Shown: positions 50,197 through 59,718 of the stretch, piece after piece
Position numbering within the stretch: position 1 is the stretch's first letter
Layout: each line of letters opens with the position of its first letter
Origin: Vibrio methylphosphonaticus
GTDB lineage: Bacteria > Pseudomonadota > Gammaproteobacteria > Enterobacterales > Vibrionaceae
NCBI RefSeq assembly: GCF_023634655.1
Contig: NZ_JAMKMS010000006.1
Span: 124,001-188,000, forward strand
Direction: 5' to 3'
Length of the DNA: 64,000 nt
Program-made: the position numbers and the translations under genes
The notes under the pieces: generated by a model
What the model was told of the DNA's origin: nothing
Databases searched by the model: none
The model's input: the letters and a program-made list of their open reading frames with translations, nothing else

Positions 50197-52630
50197 GGCG
50201 CTACTTGGGCATTATCGCCGCCATCCACTGCAAATATTACTAGTTTGGTTAGGGTTAACACTTGGGGTTTCACTCCTAGTGGGTGTGACCGCGATTAACC
50301 ATCATGCTAAGCAAGCTTACGCGAGCGGTGAAAAGCTGTTCGCCAATCCTGTCCCATATCGAATCCGACCAAAACACGCTGATACGAAAATACCTCAAGG
50401 TTTTTATGTCCAACTGCGTCGTGAGGGCTTTAAACAGTGTGTGCCATTTGACATGCACAAAGTCACCTCACAAGATGGACTAGAGTTAAATCTGGTTGGC
50501 GTTGACCCAATAGCGTTACTGCAATTAAGAAATTCAATCACGATCAGTGATATCGCGTCTCAAGACCTCATTAAAGTACCATCGACGGTCATTGTCAGTG
50601 CTGATTTAGCTGAGCTAAAAGGCTGGGTTGCTGGTGATGTGATCCCATTAGAGGGGGGGGCAATACTAGGGCCGATTAAAATCGACAAGAAAAGCGGTAT
50701 CCGTGGAACGCGCATATTGACGGATATGTCACTGCTACGCAGCCTTAAAAAGTCTTCCGGGTTATCTGTTATCGCGTGTGGCGAAATGTCTTCGGAAAAG
50801 TTAGAAGCTTTGCGCAAACGTATTCCTAATGGGATGACGCTTTCTCGCAGCTCCCAGTCGCAGTTAGAGGCATTAACCAAAGCCTTTCATACTAATTTGA
50901 CCGCAATGAGTATGCTCTCTTTTGTTGTCGGGTTATTTATTTTTTATCAGGCAATGTCTTTGTCTCTAGCCCAGCGTCAGCCACTTGTGGGCAGCCTGCG
51001 TCAGCTAGGCGTCTCAGGCTGGCAACTGGCTCAGGCACTCTGTCTTGAACTCGCGGGATTGGTGTTCTTGAGTTGGTTAGGCGGCAACGTATTTGGATTA
51101 CTGCTTGCTAATCAGCTTATTCCCGCCGTGTCTCAAAGCTTGAGCGATTTGTACGATGCCAATATCGGTTTGACGATAGAGTGGAGTTGGCAGTGGAGCA
51201 TCTATAGTTTTCTATTAGCGTTTATTGGTGCTGTTGTATCGTGTGGTTGGCCTCTAGTTCGCCTACTGAAATCTCAGCCTATTCGCCTTTCATCGCGTTT
51301 ATCGCTGATGCGATTTACTGGGGCTGAGTTTACGTGGCAAGCCTTTGTTGCGTGCGGATTCTGTGTTGCCGCGATTGCGATTTACCAAGCACCTAAATCC
51401 CAAGCCTCGGGTTATGCCATTATTGTATTGATGCTATTAAGTGTTGCACTTATTACGCCGTTTATTATTTGGAAGGTGTTTACAGGTCTTTCATTCTCTC
51501 TTAAGTGGGTAAAAGTTCGATGGTTCTTTGCTGATGCGGCGGCGAGTATGAGTTATCGTGGTGTTGCCAATATGGCCTTTATGCTTGCTCTAGCAGCAAA
51601 TATGGGGATTGAAACCATGGTTGGAAGCTTTAGAGACACCACGGACCGTTGGCTAACGCAACGCTTAGCGGCAGATATCTACGTTTATCCAACCAATAAT
51701 ACCGCAAATCGCATGAGTCATTGGTTAAAGAGCCAGCCAGAAGTTGATAGGGTGTGGTGGCGCTGGGAAGAAGAAATGCCAACCAAATATGGCATGATGC
51801 AAGTTGTGAGTACTGGCGACTCAGTTGGCGAACTCGATTCTCTGACCGTTAAAATAGCGATCCCTAATTATTGGTACCACTTACATCACTCTAGGGGGGT
51901 GATGATCAGTGAATCAATGGCATTAAAGCAAGGGCTGAGGCCTGGCGATTACCTTAATTTGGACAAACCGTTAGGTAAGAACTGGCAGGTGATCGGTGTT
52001 TATTACGACTACGGGAATCCATATCACCAAGTGTTAATGTCACAAAATCGATGGCTTGCTCACTTTTCAGGCTCCGGAGATGTTGCGTTAGGTGCCGTGC
52101 TTAATGATAAAGAACAGTCGGTTTTGGTGCAACGAAGGCTTCAAAGTGAATTTAGATTAAATAGTGAGCGCATTTATGACAATACGACCATTCACAGAGA
52201 AGCGATGCAAACCTTCGATCGTACGTTTGCGATTGCTGATACGTTAGGCAATATTACATTGGTGATTGCGGTGTTTGGGATCTTTTTCTCAACCATTGCT
52301 GGGGAGGTTTCTCGTCAGCGGCATACGTCTTTATTGCGTTGTTTTGGTATTTCAGGACGAGAGCTTGTCTTGATGGGAGGGCTACAATTGCTAGTCTTTG
52401 GATTAATTTCCGCGGCTATTGCGATGCCGTTGGGGATCGCTCTCGCTCAACTTATCGTTGATATTGTCATTAAGCAGTCTTTTGGTTGGTCACTGCAGCT
52501 GCAAATTGTTCCGTGGCAATATTTAACGTCATGCCTTTGGAGTATGTTGGCATTGATGGTAGCTGGAGCGATACCTGTGTTGAGATTAATTAGAAGCACT
52601 CCTATCCATTCGTTAAGGGATGCATTGTAA
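50177..52630 (+). CDS. FtsX-family ABC transporter permease
   Basis: 817 residues from the ATG at 50177 behind AAGGGGGG; an in-frame start at 50120 would lie inside the ATPase gene. The layout is that of large FtsX/MacB permeases: an N-terminal segment (ILLVWLGLTLGVSLLVGV), a periplasmic domain, a block of segments in the middle (LSFVVGLFIFYQAMSLSLAQRQPLVGSLRQLGVSGWQ), a second periplasmic domain and a C-terminal block ending PVLRLIRSTPIHSLRDAL. Probable role: ATP-driven handling of a lipid or lipoprotein at the inner membrane. An eight-G run occurs at 50653-50660. Confidence 0.9.
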   Translation: MLLPVVKALLGHYRRHPLQILLVWLGLTLGVSLLVGVTAINHHAKQAYASGEKLFANPVPYRIRPKHADTKIPQGFYVQLRREGFKQCVPFDMHKVTSQDGLELNLVGVDPIALLQLRNSITISDIASQDLIKVPSTVIVSADLAELKGWVAGDVIPLEGGAILGPIKIDKKSGIRGTRILTDMSLLRSLKKSSGLSVIACGEMSSEKLEALRKRIPNGMTLSRSSQSQLEALTKAFHTNLTAMSMLSFVVGLFIFYQAMSLSLAQRQPLVGSLRQLGVSGWQLAQALCLELAGLVFLSWLGGNVFGLLLANQLIPAVSQSLSDLYDANIGLTIEWSWQWSIYSFLLAFIGAVVSCGWPLVRLLKSQPIRLSSRLSLMRFTGAEFTWQAFVACGFCVAAIAIYQAPKSQASGYAIIVLMLLSVALITPFIIWKVFTGLSFSLKWVKVRWFFADAAASMSYRGVANMAFMLALAANMGIETMVGSFRDTTDRWLTQRLAADIYVYPTNNTANRMSHWLKSQPEVDRVWWRWEEEMPTKYGMMQVVSTGDSVGELDSLTVKIAIPNYWYHLHHSRGVMISESMALKQGLRPGDYLNLDKPLGKNWQVIGVYYDYGNPYHQVLMSQNRWLAHFSGSGDVALGAVLNDKEQSVLVQRRLQSEFRLNSERIYDNTTIHREAMQTFDRTFAIADTLGNITLVIAVFGIFFSTIAGEVSRQRHTSLLRCFGISGRELVLMGGLQLLVFGLISAAIAMPLGIALAQLIVDIVIKQSFGWSLQLQIVPWQYLTSCLWSMLALMVAGAIPVLRLIRSTPIHSLRDAL

Positions 52631-53746
52631 ATGAATCGACTGCAGAAGCTCATTTTTGCCTGCTGTTTAACCGTTGTGGTCGCGGCTTCATTTGTGGTTA
52701 TCCTCAAAGATGATGAGCAACGTATCACTCGCACAAAAACGACCCATATCAATACGATATTTGGTTCGCCCGGTAAAAAGGTTTTCGAACCCGTCTTACC
52801 TGATCGTGTGGTGACATTGCCTACCGATTTTCGTTCTCACCCTGAATTTCAACATGAATGGTGGCAACTTGTTACTCAGCTAAAGGATGTTCATGGTCAA
52901 ACGTATTGGATGAGATGGCGATTTTTTCGTTATGCGAGTGATGACCGCATCAAAACCGGTTGGAAAGATCCGCAAATCTACATTTCTAATGTTGTGTTGA
53001 CCAGTCACCTTGGGATGTTTACGGATCAGCGAATTGCTCGTGGTGGAATAGGTCAGGCGGGTGGAGTGAGTCGACCGTTTAGAGTCTGGATTGATGATTG
53101 GTCTTGGCGCTCTTTATCCCATGACCCTATGCCGGGAAATTTAAAGCTATCTACAGACAAATTTAGCGTTAATTTGCAGTTTGAACGAGAAGGGGAATAT
53201 GCGGTCACTGGTGAGCACGGCTATCACCTCAAGCATGACTTATTGCCACGAGCTTCTTATGTGATTGAAGCACCGTTTGTTCATTCTACAGGGCAACTAA
53301 CTCTACCAAGTGGAAAAGTTCTCAAGGTAACAGGCAAGGCATGGCTGTCAAAAGAATGGGGCAGTGAGTTGGTTGGGGGAAATTATGTTGGCGAAGATAA
53401 TTTTATTATCCGACTTTCTGCAACACGAGCCCTAGTCGTCAGTCAATACCGTTACAAAGATAACATGCCGTATGTTAGTGCAAGCTTGATAGACAACAAC
53501 GGTGACGTTACCGCGATTGGAAGTGATGAAATTGAGCTAAAAGCCCTTAATTTTACTGCCTTGCATGATGGTGCAAGTGTGCCTTTAAATTGGAAAATTT
53601 CAATACCAGAGCATGATATTGACCTTGTCATCAAGGCCGGAAGGCAGGTCAACTGGGTGAACTTTGTTGTGCCTCAATGGCAAGGTCCTGTTCGTACTCA
53701 AGGTTCTCATGTTGCTCCCGGTTATATCCAACTGAGCGGTTACTAA
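52631..53746 (+). CDS. AttH/CrtC-like lipocalin-domain protein
   Basis: 371 residues; the ATG begins right after the permease stop. The N-terminal segment KLIFACCLTVVVAASFVVIL is a signal or anchor. The body matches the lipocalin-like AttH / hydroxyneurosporene-synthase fold: FQHEWWQLVTQLKDVHGQTYWMRWRFFR (EWW motif), WSWRSL, and GKAWLSKEWGSELV. In many gamma-proteobacteria this protein follows an ABC ATPase and FtsX permease pair, so it probably works with them in the periplasm, perhaps binding a hydrophobic ligand. Confidence 0.88.
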   Translation: MNRLQKLIFACCLTVVVAASFVVILKDDEQRITRTKTTHINTIFGSPGKKVFEPVLPDRVVTLPTDFRSHPEFQHEWWQLVTQLKDVHGQTYWMRWRFFRYASDDRIKTGWKDPQIYISNVVLTSHLGMFTDQRIARGGIGQAGGVSRPFRVWIDDWSWRSLSHDPMPGNLKLSTDKFSVNLQFEREGEYAVTGEHGYHLKHDLLPRASYVIEAPFVHSTGQLTLPSGKVLKVTGKAWLSKEWGSELVGGNYVGEDNFIIRLSATRALVVSQYRYKDNMPYVSASLIDNNGDVTAIGSDEIELKALNFTALHDGASVPLNWKISIPEHDIDLVIKAGRQVNWVNFVVPQWQGPVRTQGSHVAPGYIQLSGY

Positions 53747-53796
53747 GAAAAGTACTCCACCCTAAAATTAAGGCTACTCGCTTCTAATCACCTATA

Positions 53797-53822
53797 AAAA
53801 TGTTGTTACTTAGCAACATTTT
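53797..53822 (+). terminator. Intrinsic terminator after the ABC-AttH operon
   Basis: AAAATGTTG / CAACATTTT is a perfect 9-bp stem with an 8-nt loop and a short T-rich tail, about 50 bases after the AttH-like stop. Confidence 0.7.
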
Positions 53823-53983
53823 CTCTCATGCTACTTTTGCCCAGAATTTTCTAGATCAAGATGATATTGACAGCCGCACATGCATCGCAATTGTTTGTGA
53901 TCGTTAGCATATTTCTGCACTATACTAATCTATAGTTGGTGCATTATTTTATGGATATCTCGAATGGTTTCCTGTTAATATTC

Positions 53984-54003
53984 GGTTATTCCTACAAATA
54001 ACC
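53984..54003 (+). promoter_or_regulatory. Hairpin in the nhaA leader region
   Basis: GGTTATT / AATAACC forms a 7-bp palindrome with a 6-nt spacer, 86 bases before nhaA. It could be an operator or an mRNA leader hairpin. The rest of the 342-bp gap shows no ORF or RNA family that I can identify. Confidence 0.35.
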
Positions 54004-54088
54004 TCCGTACAATCGATTTTTTCTGTAAATTAACTAGATATAGAATCTAACTATTCAAACAAAACGAATAACTATAAAGGGTTTATCT

Positions 54089-55258
54089 ATGAACGACGTC
54101 ATTCGTGACTTTTTTAAGATGGAATCAGCAGGTGGTATCATCTTGGTGATTGCAGCTGCGATTGCGATGGTTGTTGCTAACTCTCCTCTCAATGAACTTT
54201 ACCAAGGCGCACTTCATACGTACGTGTTTGGTCTATCTATTTCTCACTGGATCAACGATGGCTTGATGGCCGTATTCTTCATGCTGATTGGTCTAGAGGT
54301 AAAACGAGAGTTACTAGAGGGTGCATTGAAGTCTCGTGAGACTGCGATTTTCCCAGCAATTGCTGCAGTAGGTGGCATGGTTGCTCCGGCACTGATTTAC
54401 GTTCTCTTTAACTCAGGTGATCCTGAAGCAATGAGTGGCTGGGCAATCCCAGCAGCAACGGATATCGCTTTTGCTCTTGGTATTATGGCGCTGCTTGGTA
54501 AGCGCGTACCGGTAGCGCTTAAAGTATTCCTGTTGGCGTTAGCAATTATCGATGACCTAGGTGTTATCGTTATTATCGCGCTATTTTATAGCAGTGATTT
54601 GTCGACACTTGCTCTTACTATTGGCTTTGCAATGACGGCTCTCTTGTTTGCTTTAAACTCAAAGCAAGTGACCAAGCTGCCTATTTATCTCGCAGTCGGC
54701 TTAGTATTGTGGGTGAGCGTATTAGCTTCTGGTGTTCACGCGACATTGGCAGGTGTTGTGCTTGGTTTCGCTATACCACTTCAAGGTAAGCCGGGAGAAC
54801 ATTCACCGCTGAAACACATGGAACACACACTTCACCCTTATGTGGCTTTTGGTATCTTACCAATCTTTGCTTTCGCGAATGCAGGCATCTCACTACAAGG
54901 GGTGTCAATGGAAGGCTTAACATCAATGTTACCTCTGGGTATTGCAGCCGGCCTATTGATTGGTAAACCTCTAGGTATCTTTACCTTTAGTTGGGCGGCG
55001 GTTAAGCTTGGCGTAGCTAAGCTTCCGGAAGGGGTTAACTTCAAACAGGTATTTGCGGTTAGTGTGTTATGTGGTATCGGTTTTACCATGTCGATTTTCA
55101 TTGCTTCTCTAGCGTTTGTTGGTGTGAGTCCTGAATTTGATACATACGCAAGGCTAGGTATCTTGATGGGATCAACGACAGCAGCAGTTCTTGGTTATGG
55201 CTTACTTAATGCCTCGTTACCAAAGGAAGCAGCACCTGAGCCTAAAGAGCAATATTAA
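54089..55258 (+). CDS. nhaA: Na+/H+ antiporter NhaA
   Basis: 389 residues behind AAAGGG, about 12 membrane segments. Collinear with E. coli Nha[66 protein letters not shown] (helix IV Asp-133 region) and [20 protein letters not shown] with the paired aspartates (Asp163/Asp164) of helix V, then [17 protein letters not shown]. It exchanges cytoplasmic Na+ for two H+ and gives salt and alkaline tolerance, fitting a marine organism. No nhaR is adjacent. Confidence 0.98.
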   Translation: MNDVIRDFFKMESAGGIILVIAAAIAMVVANSPLNELYQGALHTYVFGLSISHWINDGLMAVFFMLIGLEVKRELLEGALKSRETAIFPAIAAVGGMVAPALIYVLFNSGDPEAMSGWAIPAATDIAFALGIMALLGKRVPVALKVFLLALAIIDDLGVIVIIALFYSSDLSTLALTIGFAMTALLFALNSKQVTKLPIYLAVGLVLWVSVLASGVHATLAGVVLGFAIPLQGKPGEHSPLKHMEHTLHPYVAFGILPIFAFANAGISLQGVSMEGLTSMLPLGIAAGLLIGKPLGIFTFSWAAVKLGVAKLPEGVNFKQVFAVSVLCGIGFTMSIFIASLAFVGVSPEFDTYARLGILMGSTTAAVLGYGLLNASLPKEAAPEPKEQY

Positions 55259-55287
55259 ATCCTCAGGAATCACTTGATGTAATTAAG

Positions 55288-55311
55288 CCCAACTTCGGTT
55301 GGGTTTTTTTT
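55288..55311 (+). terminator. Intrinsic terminator after nhaA
   Basis: CCCAAC-TTCG-GTTGGG with a UUCG-type tetraloop and a T8 run. Confidence 0.95.
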
Positions 55312-55486
55312 ACGTTAAAATCTGATGAGGTTAACTTAATCTCCCCGTTGCGAATCGATTAAGCAGCGCTTTAATCCATATTGCCATCTTTCACTTTTAC
55401 AGTGAGATAAAGGTAAGATATTTCTTGAATCGCTTTCCTTAGAACCATTGCATCGTTAAAATGACGCTTCTTTCAAAGGGGGTTAG

Positions 55487-56002
55487 ATGCACCAATCACT
55501 AAAATATATAACGGGTTACCCAGCTAACTTAATTGAACAAGTGTCAGGTTTAGTCGAGTCTGGTCGTTTTATTGCGTGGTTTGAACAGCGTTATCCTGAA
55601 TCGCACCAAATAAAAAGCGAAAAAGCATTGTTTGATTTCACTATGCAAATTAAACAGCGCTTCATGAAAAAAACAGCGCCAATCACAAAAGTGGTTTGGG
55701 ATAGTAAGATTCACCTAATTAACAATGCGCTTGGTTTACATACCTATGTTTCTCGCGTGCATGGTGGAAAGCTAAAAGCCAAAAATGAAATTCGTATTGC
55801 GAGTATCTTTAAAGATGCGCCTGAACCTTTATTGAGAATGTTAGTGGTTCATGAATTGGCTCATGTTAGAGAGAAAGAGCACGATAAAGGGTTCTATCAA
55901 TTATGTTGTCACATGGAACCTAACTATCACCAGCTTGAGTTTGATGCCCGTCTTTTTATGATTTACAAAGAGTTGATGAATGAAAACGCCAAAAAACGTT
56001 AA
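55487..56002 (+). CDS. YgjP-like M48/WLM-type metallopeptidase-fold protein
   Basis: 171 residues, cytosolic. The zinc motif is RMLVVHELAHVREKEHDKGFYQLCCHMEPNYHQLE (HELAH, then H-D-K-x-F and a C-terminal E), as in YgjP/DUF45 proteins. E. coli YgjP has been linked to UTP pyrophosphatase activity, so a peptidase role should not be assumed. It starts behind AAAGGGGG and overlaps rlmF by 23 bases. Confidence 0.88.
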   Translation: MHQSLKYITGYPANLIEQVSGLVESGRFIAWFEQRYPESHQIKSEKALFDFTMQIKQRFMKKTAPITKVVWDSKIHLINNALGLHTYVSRVHGGKLKAKNEIRIASIFKDAPEPLLRMLVVHELAHVREKEHDKGFYQLCCHMEPNYHQLEFDARLFMIYKELMNENAKKR

Positions 56003-57008
56003 TAAGAACACGGCTAAAGATCCGCAAACAACGCCTGTCATTGAGAAGCGAGCGGCAGCAGGGTTGCATAAAAATAACCGACATCATGGGCGATATGATT
56101 TTGATGCTTTGGTGAAATCCGTTCCGGCATTGAAAGCGGTGATGACGAAAAACCCCAATGGTGAGGACACGATATCGTTTTCTGATCCTTTGGCGGTTAA
56201 ATTGCTCAATAAAGCGCTCCTTATGTCTGAGTATGGTGTGGAGTATTGGGATATTCCTGAAGGGTTTTTATGTCCTCCGATCCCGGGCCGAGCGGATTAC
56301 GTTCATTGGTTAAGTGAGCATTTAAATCGAGATCTAGCAAAACCTGGTACCAAAATAAAAGTACGAGCGCTTGATGTGGGGGTAGGCGCTAACTGTATTT
56401 ATCCTATTATTGGCGCATCGCAGTACCATTGGAATTGGGTTGGTTCCGAGATAGATACAAGTGCCATTGAAGCAGCAAGACTCATTGTTGATAATAATTC
56501 GTTGTTGGCCAAAAAAATTGAGATTCGTCAGCAAGCGAATCCAGATACAATTTTTGAAGGGGTGATTAAGTCTGAAGACTTTTTTGTTGTCACCACCTGT
56601 AATCCTCCGTTTCACAAATCACTAGAAGAGGCGAAGCAGGGATCGGAACGTAAAGTTAAGAACCTTGGACAGAACCGCCAGCAAAGGGGCAGCAATGCAC
56701 CGTCCGTGGATACCTCTGCCCTTAACTTTGGTGGGCAAAAAGCAGAGCTATGGTGTCCGGGTGGCGAAGCGTCGTTTGTCTCCAAAATGGCACAAGAGAG
56801 CGAGCGCTTTTCCAAGCAGGTGATTTGGTTTAGTACTTTGCTGTCCAAAAAAGACAATATAAGACCATTAACGAAAAAACTGGAACAACTAGGCGCGACA
56901 GAAATTGTGATACAAGAAATGGCACAAGGTCAGAAAAAAAGCCGTTTTGTTGTATGGACCTTCATGTCAACCCAGCAGCGAAGTCAGTTCGCTAAAACGC
57001 TGAAGTAA
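55980..57008 (+). CDS. rlmF: 23S rRNA (adenine(1618)-N6)-methyltransferase
   Basis: 342 residues. The N-terminal GLHKNNRHHGRYDFDALV is a family hallmark. The SAM-binding site lies in ALDVGVGANCIYPIIGASQYHWNWVGSEID, and the adenine-N6 catalytic motif is TTCNPPFHKS (N-P-P-F). It methylates A1618 in the 23S rRNA. The gene overlaps the YgjP-like gene, so the two are co-translated. It is convergent with the PilW-like gene; only three bases separate the stops. Confidence 0.96.
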   Translation: MKTPKNVNKNTAKDPQTTPVIEKRAAAGLHKNNRHHGRYDFDALVKSVPALKAVMTKNPNGEDTISFSDPLAVKLLNKALLMSEYGVEYWDIPEGFLCPPIPGRADYVHWLSEHLNRDLAKPGTKIKVRALDVGVGANCIYPIIGASQYHWNWVGSEIDTSAIEAARLIVDNNSLLAKKIEIRQQANPDTIFEGVIKSEDFFVVTTCNPPFHKSLEEAKQGSERKVKNLGQNRQQRGSNAPSVDTSALNFGGQKAELWCPGGEASFVSKMAQESERFSKQVIWFSTLLSKKDNIRPLTKKLEQLGATEIVIQEMAQGQKKSRFVVWTFMSTQQRSQFAKTLK

Positions 57009-57011
57009 GTG

Positions 57012-57722
57012 TTATTGGGAGAGCAATGATTGGTATTTCTCAACCATTGCTCTATTGCCTGCCTTTGATTCAAGATCGACTAATACTCTCAAACTTGGCT
57101 TTTGATACCCATAGCGGTGATTGAACGCCAGCAAACGTAGCCGAGCGTCTTTCAATTGATTATTTTTAACCTCGATCGCCGCTAATTGTATTGTAGCGTT
57201 AGGACGAAGAGGCTGGTGATCAAGTGCTTTAATAAAGTAATTTTCAGCTCTTTTTACGTCGTTTGCTTTAAGTGCACACAATCCTGCATTCTCATAGCTT
57301 GCGGACACTTGGTAGTAATGAGGCTGCTTAATCGCTTGGTTGAAGTAACGATCAGCGTGGTAATAGTCCCCTTGCTTACACAAAAATGTTCCGTAGTTAT
57401 TCAAAATCGTGCCGTTGTTGGGATGAGCGTTGCTTGCTCGTTCATAGGCTTTTCTCGCCGCTTTGATATCACCAACAGTTTCATAGTAATAGGCTAGGGT
57501 TAGTCCGGTGCGATAGTACTTAGGGGCATGTTCAATGGCTTTTTCAAAGTTTTGCTTGGCGCGAGCGTAATCTCCTTGTTGCATGTAACCAAGCCCAAGT
57601 TCAATGCGCGATTCAGCGATAGCAATAGGATCTTTTTGCACATTCGTTTTGCTTCCATCAACCGTAACGCAGCCAACTAAAAGTGACATTGCTAATAAAG
57701 CGGGTATCCGCCACTTCACCAT
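57012..57722 (-). CDS. PilW/PilF-like TPR lipoprotein
   Basis: 236 residues with lipoprotein signal MVKWRIPALLAMSLLVGC. At least four TPR units follow (ELGLGYMQQGDYARAKQNFEKAIEHAP, LAYYYETVGDIKAARKAYERASNAHP, LNNYGTFLCKQGDYYHADRYFNQAIK, NAGLCALKANDVKRAENYFIKALDHQP). The pattern matches type IV pilus biogenesis lipoprotein PilW/PilF, which helps the PilQ secretin assemble. Unlike usual pilW it is not next to rlmN or ispG here, so it may be a paralogue. It is monocistronic. Confidence 0.75.
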   Translation of the reverse strand: MVKWRIPALLAMSLLVGCVTVDGSKTNVQKDPIAIAESRIELGLGYMQQGDYARAKQNFEKAIEHAPKYYRTGLTLAYYYETVGDIKAARKAYERASNAHPNNGTILNNYGTFLCKQGDYYHADRYFNQAIKQPHYYQVSASYENAGLCALKANDVKRAENYFIKALDHQPLRPNATIQLAAIEVKNNQLKDARLRLLAFNHRYGYQKPSLRVLVDLESKAGNRAMVEKYQSLLSQ

Positions 57723-57912
57723 CTTATTTACCTTTTTCGACGCTCAATATAATGAGTTTATACCTTCTATAATAAGCATTTAGACGCTTATCCGGTGTTA
57801 GTGTGTGTACTGGTGCGAGTGAACGCTCAGAAATAACTGAGCGAGTGAAAGCGAGTTGCTCACAAAGTAGCCGAACAGTATTGGAATATTAACTCTAATC
57901 TGTATCTGGGGT

Positions 57913-59622
57913 ATGAACTTCGCTAAAGTATTGGCGAAGAAATTAAGCGGTAGCACAGAAATGACTTTTGAAAAAAAACCATGGTTAAACACCTACCCAA
58001 ATGATGTGCCTGAGAAGGTCAACATAGATCATTTTCAAAACATCAACGCGCTATTTGAGCGCTCATTTACAGAATTTGCCGATAAGACGGCCTTTATCAA
58101 TATGGGACACTCTCTCACTTACAGAGAGTTAAATGAAAAAAGTGACGCATTTGCAGCGTACTTGCAATCGTCGTTGGGTGCAAAGAAAGGCGATAGAATT
58201 GCTTTAATGATGCCTAACTTATTGCAGTACCCGATTACCATTTTGGGCGCTTTAAAAGCAGGTTTAGTGGTTGTTAACGTTAACCCACTCTATACGCCGA
58301 GAGAGCTGGAACATCAGCTTAGAGATTCCGGCGCAACCATCATTGTTGCTGTCACCAATTTTGGCGAGAACTTGCAAAAAGTCGTCGCAAAAACCAGCAT
58401 AAAGCACGTCATCTTAACCAGTATTGGTGATGCTCTGGCGCCTCATAAACGCACGTTAGTGAACTTTGTGGTCAAATACGTGAAAAAAATGGTGCCTAAG
58501 TACCATTTGCCAAGCGCAATTTCTTTACGCCGTGTATTAACGGAAGGCAAGAAGCTGGACTTTAATCCACCTAAGATAACAAGTGATGATTTAGCGTATT
58601 TACAGTATACCGGTGGCACAACGGGTTTGGCTAAAGGGGCGATGCTAACACACCGAAATATCATCGCGAATGTCTTACAAGTGTTTGGTCATTTTGGTCC
58701 GCGTACCGCTCAAGACCAAGAGCATGCTGTCACGCCTTTACCGCTTTATCACATCTTTGCTAACTCGGTCAGTATGATGTTGATGATGTATATGGGAGGT
58801 ACAAACCTATTGATCACCAATCCAAGAGACCTGGACTCTTTTGTAAATGATCTGAGCAAATACCCATTTACGATGGTGTTTGGTTTGAACACGCTGTTTG
58901 CTGCGCTCAATAACCACGCCAAATTTAAACAGTTGGACTTCTCTCATGCTGAATTCACGATAGCGGGAGGGATGGCGACGCAAAAGCATGTTGCGGACGA
59001 GTGGCAAAAAATAACAGGCATGCCAATCATCGAAGGGTATGGTTTAACGGAGTGCTCGCCTGTAGTCGCGGGTGGCATTCATACCCAACAGTGTTTCGTC
59101 CCTGCTGTTGGTGTCCCATTACCGAGTACAGAATTACGTATTGTCGATGAGCAAGGTAATGAACTCGGGGTTAATGAGATCGGTGAAATTCAGATCCGTG
59201 GCGATCAAGTAATGAAAGGGTACTGGAAGCAGGAAGCTGAAACTCGTGCAGTGCTAACGGATGATGGTTGGTTGTACTCTGGCGACATCGGAAGAATGGA
59301 TGAGCAGGGGGTATTCTTTATTGAAGACCGGAAAAAAGACATGATTCTCGTGTCTGGTTTTAATGTTTTCCCAACAGAAATTGAAGAAGTGGCCACGTTA
59401 CACGCTAAAATTGTCGAAGCAGCTGCTATTGGTGTACCGGATGATGTGGCCGGCGAAAGGGTCAAGTTAGTGGTGGTGACTAACGGACAAGTGACGGTTG
59501 AAGAGATTAAGAAACACTGCCGCCAGCACTTAACGGGTTACAAGATCCCTAAAGTGATTGAATATCGAGATTCGTTGCCAAAAACGAATGTTGGTAAAAT
59601 TTTAAGACGAGAACTGCGATAA
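57913..59622 (+). CDS. fadD: Long-chain fatty acyl-CoA synthetase
   Basis: 569 residues from the first ATG; the ATG at 57961 (MTFEKKPWLNTYPNDVPEKVN) matches the usual FadD start better, giving 553, and neither has a strong ribosome site. ANL-family motifs are present: AMP-binding YTGGTTGLAKGAM, EGYGLTECSPVV, the FACS region GWLYSGDIGRMDEQGVFFIEDRKKDMILVSGFNVFP and the C-terminal PKTNVGKILRREL with the catalytic Lys. It activates imported fatty acids to acyl-CoA at the inner membrane for beta-oxidation. It ends at a strong palindromic terminator shared with metA. Confidence 0.95.
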   Translation: MNFAKVLAKKLSGSTEMTFEKKPWLNTYPNDVPEKVNIDHFQNINALFERSFTEFADKTAFINMGHSLTYRELNEKSDAFAAYLQSSLGAKKGDRIALMMPNLLQYPITILGALKAGLVVVNVNPLYTPRELEHQLRDSGATIIVAVTNFGENLQKVVAKTSIKHVILTSIGDALAPHKRTLVNFVVKYVKKMVPKYHLPSAISLRRVLTEGKKLDFNPPKITSDDLAYLQYTGGTTGLAKGAMLTHRNIIANVLQVFGHFGPRTAQDQEHAVTPLPLYHIFANSVSMMLMMYMGGTNLLITNPRDLDSFVNDLSKYPFTMVFGLNTLFAALNNHAKFKQLDFSHAEFTIAGGMATQKHVADEWQKITGMPIIEGYGLTECSPVVAGGIHTQQCFVPAVGVPLPSTELRIVDEQGNELGVNEIGEIQIRGDQVMKGYWKQEAETRAVLTDDGWLYSGDIGRMDEQGVFFIEDRKKDMILVSGFNVFPTEIEEVATLHAKIVEAAAIGVPDDVAGERVKLVVVTNGQVTVEEIKKHCRQHLTGYKIPKVIEYRDSLPKTNVGKILRRELR

Positions 59623-59649
59623 GCCAGTCATTTCGTAGGTAGAGTTAAC

Positions 59650-59683
59650 AATCCCTAAAGATGCGCATCTTTAGGGATTTTTT
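59650..59683. terminator. Bidirectional terminator between fadD and metA
   Basis: AATCCCTAAAGATGC is followed directly by its reverse complement, a 15-bp palindrome, then a T-run on the plus strand. It lies between two convergent genes. Confidence 0.92.
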
Positions 59684-59718
59684 ATATCGTGTTTTGGCTG
59701 GCTATTAACAGTTTAACG

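Noticed and set aside
53747-54088. Sodium riboswitch before nhaA
   Set aside because: A short palindrome is present, but I cannot match a known riboswitch consensus; a covariance-model search of this leader would decide.
57808-57824. FadR-like site (TACTGGTGCGAGTGAAC) upstream of fadD
   Set aside because: Only one half resembles the ACTGGTCNGAC pattern and the other half does not match, so the site is too weak to call.
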